DNA of 64,000 nt from Pseudobdellovibrionaceae bacterium (GTDB lineage Bacteria; Bdellovibrionota; Bdellovibrionia; Bdellovibrionales; UBA1609). The notes under the pieces were generated by a model. That model was not told where the DNA came from. It saw only the letters and a program-made list of their open reading frames with translations, and did not search any database. Every line of letters starts with the position of its first letter. Position 1 is the stretch's first letter. Shown one piece after another: positions 59,039-64,000 of this stretch. A program made the translations under genes and the position numbers. Location of the stretch: the NCBI GenBank assembly GCA_020635075.1, contig JACKAM010000002.1, positions 1 through 64,000 on the forward strand, in the 5' to 3' direction.

Positions 59039-61132
59039 CTATCGACCCAGGCCCTCAAGGATCTCCTTTTCCACCTTTGGGGGAACCGGCGCATATTCTT
59101 GAAATTCCATGCTAAAACTGGCTCGGCCCTGGCTCAAGGAGCGCAAGTCTGTGGCATAGCCAAATAGAGCCATAAGGGGCACTTCAGCCTTCACCACTTG
59201 ATTGCCCCCTTTAGGGGACATGCTGTGAACCTTGCCCCGGCGGGCATTGAGATCGCCGATGGCATTACCCATAAATTCCTCAGGGGTAATGATTTCGACC
59301 TTAAAAATCGGCTCAAGGATTTGTGATTTCGCGGACTTGAGTCCATCACGAAGAGCATTGGCGGCAGCCACGCGAAAGGCCATTTCAGTGGACTCTTTGT
59401 CCCTGACCTCACCATCCGTGAGAGTCACCTTGATATCTACTAATTGGTAACCACCCAAGGCGCCCACTTCGGCTGCATCTTTGGCCCCTTTTTCTACCGC
59501 CTGAACGAATTCACGGGGAAAATCCTTCCCCATCTTGTTTTCAAACAGATAACCCTCACCCCGAGGCAATGGCTCCAGGTTCAAGCGTACCCGGGCGTAT
59601 TGGTGTTGTCCGCCGATCTCGCGGTCAAAGGATCCTTCTCCCTTAACCCCGCCGACGATGGATTCGCGGAAGGCCACCTGGGGCTTACCCACGTTGGCTT
59701 TGACCTTGTGCTCCCTCAGGAGGCGGTCCACTAGAATCTCCAGGTGGAGTTCACCCATTCCGGATAGGAGCATCTGCCCCGTCTCCTGGTCCGTTCGCAC
59801 ACGGCAGGAAGGGTCCTCCTTCAGAAGAGCTTCAAGCCCAGACATCATTTTAGGCTGATCAGCCGTTGTTTTTGCCTCGATCGCAACTGAAATAACCGGC
59901 TCCGGATACTGGATAGGCTCCAGGGCTACCGGCCTCTTGATGTCGCAAAGCGTGTCCCCAGTGATGGTGTTTTTCAAGCCAATAACGGCGCCAATATCTC
60001 CCGCTTTTAGGACAGAGACTTCCTCCCTGGAGTTGGCGTGAAGCTTAACCAGCCGTTGAATTCTTTCTTTTTTGTTCTCGCGAACATTGAGTAGGGCCAT
60101 TCCCTGCTTTATTTGACCTGAGTAGACACGGACGAATGTCATGGTACCGGCAAAACTATCCGAGGCGACCTTGAAGGCCAGGCTAGCCACTGGTTCATCG
60201 AAATCCGTGGGACATTCAATGGCCTTTTCCTCGTTTTCGGGATCAAAACCAACGATGGCCGGCACCTCCAAGGGGCTAGGCAAAAGAGACACCACCGCGT
60301 CCAACAGGGGCTGAACCCCCTTGTTGCGAAAGGCCGCACCACATAATACGGGGGTTGCCTTGAGCGAAATGGTTCCCTGGCGTAGGGCTTGGATCAGACT
60401 CTCAGTCGACATCTCCTCACCCTCAAGGTACCTCTCCATCAAAGAGTCATCAAACTCAACAATACGCTCGATCATCTGTTCCCGCTGAGCCTGGGCTTCA
60501 TCAGCCAAATCAGCAGGAATCTCTTCGCTTTCGTACTTTTCCCCGAGGCCATCGCCCTTCCAAACCAGGGCCTTCATGGAGAGCAGATCCACCACTCCGA
60601 CAAAGGCATCTTCACTGCCAATGGGGATTTGAATGGGTATGGGATTGGCTCCCAACTTGTCTCTTATTGTACCGACACTCATATAAAAATCAGCGCCGAT
60701 TCGATCCATTTTATTAACAAAGCAAATCCGTGGAACTTTATACTTATCAGCCTGCCGCCAAACCGTCTCTGACTGGGGTTCAACCCCATTTACGCCGTCA
60801 AAAACAGCGATCGCACCATCTAAAACCCGAAGCGACCGCTCAACCTCAATGGTAAAGTCTACGTGTCCAGGTGTATCGATAATATTGATCCGATGATCCT
60901 GCCAAGCACAAGAGGTCGCCGCAGCAGTAATGGTAATGCCCCTTTCCTGCTCCTGCTCCATCCAGTCCATGGTGGCATCACCGTCATGGACCTCGCCAAT
61001 TTTATGGCTTTTTCCGGAATAGTAGAGAATTCGCTCTGTCGTCGTGGTTTTACCGGCATCGATATGAGCCATGATCCCAATGTTACGGGTGAACTTGAGA
61101 TCCTCTACCTTTTGTGGTTCTCCAGCTGGCAT
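59039..61132 (-). CDS. fusA: Elongation factor G
   Basis: 697 residues: G1 AHIDAGKTTTTERIL at about 22-36, switch II region DTPGHVDFTIEVERSLRVLD, NKMDRIGADFY, domain III-V sequence GMGELHLEILVDRL and a C-terminal RASFSMEFQEYAPVP. It drives tRNA-mRNA translocation. tuf, which usually follows fusA, is absent; the gap to rpsJ carries a promoter instead. The N-terminus has a short extension (MPAGEPQKVEDLK). Confidence 0.98.
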   Translation of the reverse strand: MPAGEPQKVEDLKFTRNIGIMAHIDAGKTTTTERILYYSGKSHKIGEVHDGDATMDWMEQEQERGITITAAATSCAWQDHRINIIDTPGHVDFTIEVERSLRVLDGAIAVFDGVNGVEPQSETVWRQADKYKVPRICFVNKMDRIGADFYMSVGTIRDKLGANPIPIQIPIGSEDAFVGVVDLLSMKALVWKGDGLGEKYESEEIPADLADEAQAQREQMIERIVEFDDSLMERYLEGEEMSTESLIQALRQGTISLKATPVLCGAAFRNKGVQPLLDAVVSLLPSPLEVPAIVGFDPENEEKAIECPTDFDEPVASLAFKVASDSFAGTMTFVRVYSGQIKQGMALLNVRENKKERIQRLVKLHANSREEVSVLKAGDIGAVIGLKNTITGDTLCDIKRPVALEPIQYPEPVISVAIEAKTTADQPKMMSGLEALLKEDPSCRVRTDQETGQMLLSGMGELHLEILVDRLLREHKVKANVGKPQVAFRESIVGGVKGEGSFDREIGGQHQYARVRLNLEPLPRGEGYLFENKMGKDFPREFVQAVEKGAKDAAEVGALGGYQLVDIKVTLTDGEVRDKESTEMAFRVAAANALRDGLKSAKSQILEPIFKVEIITPEEFMGNAIGDLNARRGKVHSMSPKGGNQVVKAEVPLMALFGYATDLRSLSQGRASFSMEFQEYAPVPPKVEKEILEGLGR

Positions 61133-61166
61133 GTTTGGATCATATTCTGTCGGTTAACCGACGGCT

Positions 61167-61640
61167 TTACCAATTGTAGTGAGAGAATGCCTTGTTGGCT
61201 TCCGCCATGCGGTGCACATCCTCTTTCTTCTTAATGGCATTACCGCGATTGTTGTAAGCATCAACGATTTCGCCGGCAAGACGGCCAGCCATGGATTTCT
61301 CGCCACGCTCACGAGAGTAACCAACCATCCAGCGCATCGCCAAGGTCACGCGACGAGAAGGCCTTACATCAACAGGAACCTGATAAGTTGCTCCACCCAC
61401 GCGGCGAGAACGAACTTCCAGAGAAGGCTTACAGTTTTCAACGGCCTTTTTAAACACTGTCAAAGGCTCTTCACCAGATACCTTTGTGCGAAGATCATCC
61501 AAAGCTGAATAGAAAACCTTTTGGGCAAGACTCTTCTTACCGCGCTCCATGAGCTTATTAATGAACTTGGCAACCAAGACATCATTGTAAACTGGATCTG
61601 GAGCAACTTCCCGCTTGTAACTACTTTTGCGACGAGACAT
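61167..61640 (-). CDS. rpsG: 30S ribosomal protein S7
   Basis: 157 residues: MSRRKSSYKREVAPDPVYND, VLVAKFINKLMERGKKSLAQ, VEVRSRRVGGATYQVPVDVR-type stretch (LEVRSRRVGGATYQVPVDVR), and the C-terminal MAEANKAFSHYNW. S7 binds the head of 16S rRNA. Between rpsL and fusA in standard order. Confidence 0.98.
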   Translation of the reverse strand: MSRRKSSYKREVAPDPVYNDVLVAKFINKLMERGKKSLAQKVFYSALDDLRTKVSGEEPLTVFKKAVENCKPSLEVRSRRVGGATYQVPVDVRPSRRVTLAMRWMVGYSRERGEKSMAGRLAGEIVDAYNNRGNAIKKKEDVHRMAEANKAFSHYNW

Positions 61641-61661
61641 ATCCTTCTATCCTTATCCGAA

Positions 61662-62036
61662 TTAGTTCTTCGGTCTCTTGGCGCCGTATTTAGAGCGACC
61701 TTGTTTTCTATTAGCCACACCCTGAGTGTCCAGTACACCACGAACAATATGGTAGCGAACACCGGGCAGGTCTTTCACACGACCACCACGGATCAGGACT
61801 ACACTGTGCTCCTGAAGGTTGTGACCGATCCCAGGAATATAAGAGTTCACTTCAAAACCATTCGACAACCTTACCCGAGCCACTTTACGAAGTGCAGAGT
61901 TTGGCTTTTTAGGAGTCGTGGTAAATACGCGAGTACAAACGCCTCGACGCTGAGGACACCTGGTCAATGCAGGCGACTTTGATTTAGTCTTTTGAATACT
62001 ACGTTGCTTACGAATCAACTGATTAATCGTTGGCAT
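61662..62036 (-). CDS. rpsL: 30S ribosomal protein S12
   Basis: 124 residues: MPTINQLIRKQRSIQKTKSK, CTRVFTTTPKKPNSALRKVA, IPGIGHNLQEHSVVLIRGGR, VKDLPGVRYHIVRGVLDTQG. Both lysines tied to streptomycin sensitivity (in TPKKPNS and GRVKDLP) are wild-type. The 187 bases before it hold an rpoC-side inverted repeat and only weak promoter boxes (TTGACG at 62158-62163 on the minus strand). Confidence 0.98.
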   Translation of the reverse strand: MPTINQLIRKQRSIQKTKSKSPALTRCPQRRGVCTRVFTTTPKKPNSALRKVARVRLSNGFEVNSYIPGIGHNLQEHSVVLIRGGRVKDLPGVRYHIVRGVLDTQGVANRKQGRSKYGAKRPKN

Positions 62037-62192
62037 TTGTACCTCTAGCTACAGTCAAACGGAAAAGCCCGTCATTTCAATAGTTTGCGCTTGTTTCAGT
62101 AACATCGCAAAGCTTCCCCGTAACGAAGCATGCAAGCTACCGAATTTCGACCTCATCCGTCAACCCAAAATACCTAAAATCCCCTAAAATCA

Positions 62193-62216
62193 GGGGGTCA
62201 GGAGCTCCCAACCCCC
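62193..62216 (-). terminator. Inverted repeat after rpoC, possible terminator or attenuator
   Basis: On the minus strand GGGGGTTGGGAG pairs with CTCCTGACCCCC (two G-U pairs in RNA), 7 bases after the rpoC stop. There is no U run directly after it, so partial termination or processing is as likely as full termination. Confidence 0.5.
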
Positions 62217-62223
62217 AAATTCC

Positions 62224-64000
62224 TTAGGAATTCAGGCCCATGCTATGACTGGAGGCCATTCCGGACATCCCGCCAGGAAGTGCTGCAGACGGGGCCTCAA
62301 TGGCCGTATCGTCCACTACAATTCTCCAGCGCTTATAAGAGGCCACACCTGTTCCAGCCGGAATCAGCCGTCCCATGATAATGTTCTCTTTCAAGCCGCG
62401 GAGGAAATCCGTCTTGGAATTCACGGCAGCCTCAGTCAGGACCTTAGTGGTCTCCTGGAAAGATGCTGCGGAAATCCAACTATCAGTGCTCAAGGAAACC
62501 TTGGTGATACCAAGTAAGAGAGGATCAGCAATTGCTGGCTGTCCGCCCTCGGCGATCACTCTTTCGTTTTCCTCTTCAAACAAATATCTTTCAACCTGCT
62601 CAGCATTGAGGAAAGGGGAGTCTCCAACGTCGGTGACTTCCACTTTTCTCATCATCTGGCGAACAATCACCTCGATGTGCTTATCATTGATTCCCACACC
62701 TTGCAGACGGTAGACCTCTTGGATCTCGTTCACCAGGTAGGCCGCCAGCTCCTTGTCTCCCAATACCTTGAGGATATCGTGAGGGTTGGTCGGTCCATCC
62801 ATCAAAGCCTCACCAGCCTTAATGAATTCACCTTCGCGGACAGCTACGTGCTTCCCTTTGGGAATCAAATATTCTTTTTGCTCGCCAATCTCTGGTGTCA
62901 CGATCACCCGCTGCTTACCCTTGACGTCTTTACCAAAGGTTACATAGCCATCGATCTCAGAGATAATTGCACTCTCTTTGGGTTTTCGAGCCTCAAAAAG
63001 TTCAGCCACACGAGGAAGACCACCCGTAATGTCACGGGTTTTTGTCGTTTCCCGGTGAATCTTGGCAATCACATCTCCAGCGTGAATTTCCTCATTGTCA
63101 GAAACCAGAAGCTGGGCTCCAACCGGAATCACATAGCGAGCAGGAATGTTTCTGTTTGGCAGGTTCAACGAGCCACCGTCCTGATCTACCAGGTAAACGG
63201 TTGGCTTGTTGTCGCCCGATTTGGAATCCGTGATCACCTTTGTGGCAAATCCAGTTACTGGGTCCACCTGCTCAGCCATTGTGACACCCTCTTCGATGTC
63301 AGCAAACTGAACCTTGGCTGTCAGATCGGCAATAATCGGATTCGAGTAGGGATCCCACTCAGCAATAACATCACCCTTCTTGATGTCTGAGCCCTCTTTG
63401 AAGTTCATGATAGATCCATAGACCAGCTTGAACTTCTCACGCTCACGACCAGTGTCGTCGATGATAATCGCTTCACCGTTGCGGTTCATAACTGTCAATC
63501 GACCGGCGCGGTTCTCAACCACGTTGACCCCTTCGATTTTCAGTTTACCTTCGTAACGGGCGGTGTGAACTGATTGCTCTACTGCGCGAGAGGCCGTTCC
63601 ACCTAGGTGGAAAGTTCTCATTGTCAGCTGAGTACCAGGCTCACCAATTGACTGAGCGGCGATAATTCCCACCGCTTCACCCAAGTTCACGGTAGCACCA
63701 CGGGCCAAATCACGACCATAACACTTTACGCACACGCCACGGCGGGTACGACAAGTAAGCACTGAACGAATTTTGACGTTCTCAATTCCCGCATCATCGA
63801 TCTTTTTGACCAGGTCTTCTGTCAATTCATCATTCGCACGAACGATGACCTCTTCCGTGTAAGGATCAACAATGTCATCCAGTGCCACACGACCCAAAAT
63901 TCGGTCGCCCAAAGGCTGAATCACTTCACCACCTTCAAGGAGAGGACGAACAATCATGCCATCTGTTGTGCCGCAATCAATTTGCGTTACGATCACATCT
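62224..64000 (-). CDS. rpoC: RNA polymerase beta' subunit, C-terminal part
   Basis: About 592 residues of the C-terminal half; the gene continues beyond the right edge. Visible landmarks are the second zinc site (CRTRRGVCVKCYGRDLARG), the trigger-loop/bridge region EAVGIIAAQSIGEPGTQLTM followed by RTFHLGG, and the C-terminal GRLIPAGTGVASYKRWRIVV. The last ~30 residues are Ala/Gly/Ser/Met-rich. Located upstream of rpsL as in many bacteria. Confidence 0.97.
   Translation of the reverse strand, partial: DVIVTQIDCGTTDGMIVRPLLEGGEVIQPLGDRILGRVALDDIVDPYTEEVIVRANDELTEDLVKKIDDAGIENVKIRSVLTCRTRRGVCVKCYGRDLARGATVNLGEAVGIIAAQSIGEPGTQLTMRTFHLGGTASRAVEQSVHTARYEGKLKIEGVNVVENRAGRLTVMNRNGEAIIIDDTGREREKFKLVYGSIMNFKEGSDIKKGDVIAEWDPYSNPIIADLTAKVQFADIEEGVTMAEQVDPVTGFATKVITDSKSGDNKPTVYLVDQDGGSLNLPNRNIPARYVIPVGAQLLVSDNEEIHAGDVIAKIHRETTKTRDITGGLPRVAELFEARKPKESAIISEIDGYVTFGKDVKGKQRVIVTPEIGEQKEYLIPKGKHVAVREGEFIKAGEALMDGPTNPHDILKVLGDKELAAYLVNEIQEVYRLQGVGINDKHIEVIVRQMMRKVEVTDVGDSPFLNAEQVERYLFEEENERVIAEGGQPAIADPLLLGITKVSLSTDSWISAASFQETTKVLTEAAVNSKTDFLRGLKENIIMGRLIPAGTGVASYKRWRIVVDDTAIEAPSAALPGGMSGMASSHSMGLNS

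Overview
The window is a chromosomal segment of a Gram-negative bacterium that looks like a member of the Bdellovibrionota or a related deltaproteobacterial lineage. This rests on gene content, not on a database search: an Agl/Glt-type gliding machinery cluster, the TIGR03545/TIGR03546 pair, a myxobacterial-type outer-membrane beta-barrel protein, many lipoproteins and an RmlD/FnlA-type sugar operon. Coding density is high, no stretch longer than about 300 bases lacks a gene, and no tRNA, rRNA, CRISPR array or transposase gene was seen.

Layout. (1) 1-7.1 kb: the start of a heptosyltransferase-like GT9 gene, a ~1000-residue lipoprotein with a phage-fibre-like domain, the TIGR03546/TIGR03545 pair and a GNAT acetyltransferase. 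(2) 7.1-21.9 kb: an envelope or extracellular polysaccharide locus with a WecA-like initiating phosphotransferase, a mini-SLBB export protein, four glycosyltransferases, an O-antigen polymerase/ligase-like membrane protein, a receiver-only response regulator, a three-enzyme route to a UDP-2-acetamido-2,6-dideoxy-L-hexose, a DUF218 protein and a Wzc/GumC-like chain-length ATPase. (3) 21.9-27.7 kb: a compact set that reads as an undescribed RiPP (ribosomally made, post-translationally modified peptide) locus: HprK-like kinase, a 52-residue two-cysteine precursor candidate with a YxxP leader motif and a C-terminal serine, a radical SAM/SPASM enzyme, a Ser/His signal-peptidase-like protease, a PqqD-type recognition protein, a methyltransferase and, beyond a 257-bp inverted-repeat element, a PF14907-type nucleotidyltransferase. 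(4) 27.8-33.5 kb: small envelope proteins, a TlpA-like thioredoxin, a UDP-glucuronate-epimerase-like enzyme, a DUF2799-like lipoprotein, a HEXXH protein and a polyprenyl-phosphate glycosyltransferase-like protein. (5) 33.5-45.5 kb: the gliding/TolQR-like cluster, with paralogous von Willebrand A proteins at both ends. (6) 45.6-64 kb: the ribosomal/transcription supercluster on the minus strand, rpoC (partial)-rpsL-rpsG-fusA-[promoter]-rpsJ through rplQ. rplX, rpsN, rpsD, tuf, infA and map are absent from their usual places.

How the parts work together. The polysaccharide genes would build a lipid-linked repeat unit, polymerise it and control chain length. The peptide locus has its own likely promoter and convergent operons: PqqD would present the leader to the radical SAM enzyme, the HprK-like kinase and the nucleotidyltransferase could act on the C-terminal serine, and the S26-type protease could remove the leader. 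In the gliding cluster the AglR-like and two ExbD-like proteins form an inner-membrane motor, GltG-like and TPR proteins cross the periplasm, and the lipoprotein, beta-barrel and VWA proteins sit at or near the outer membrane.
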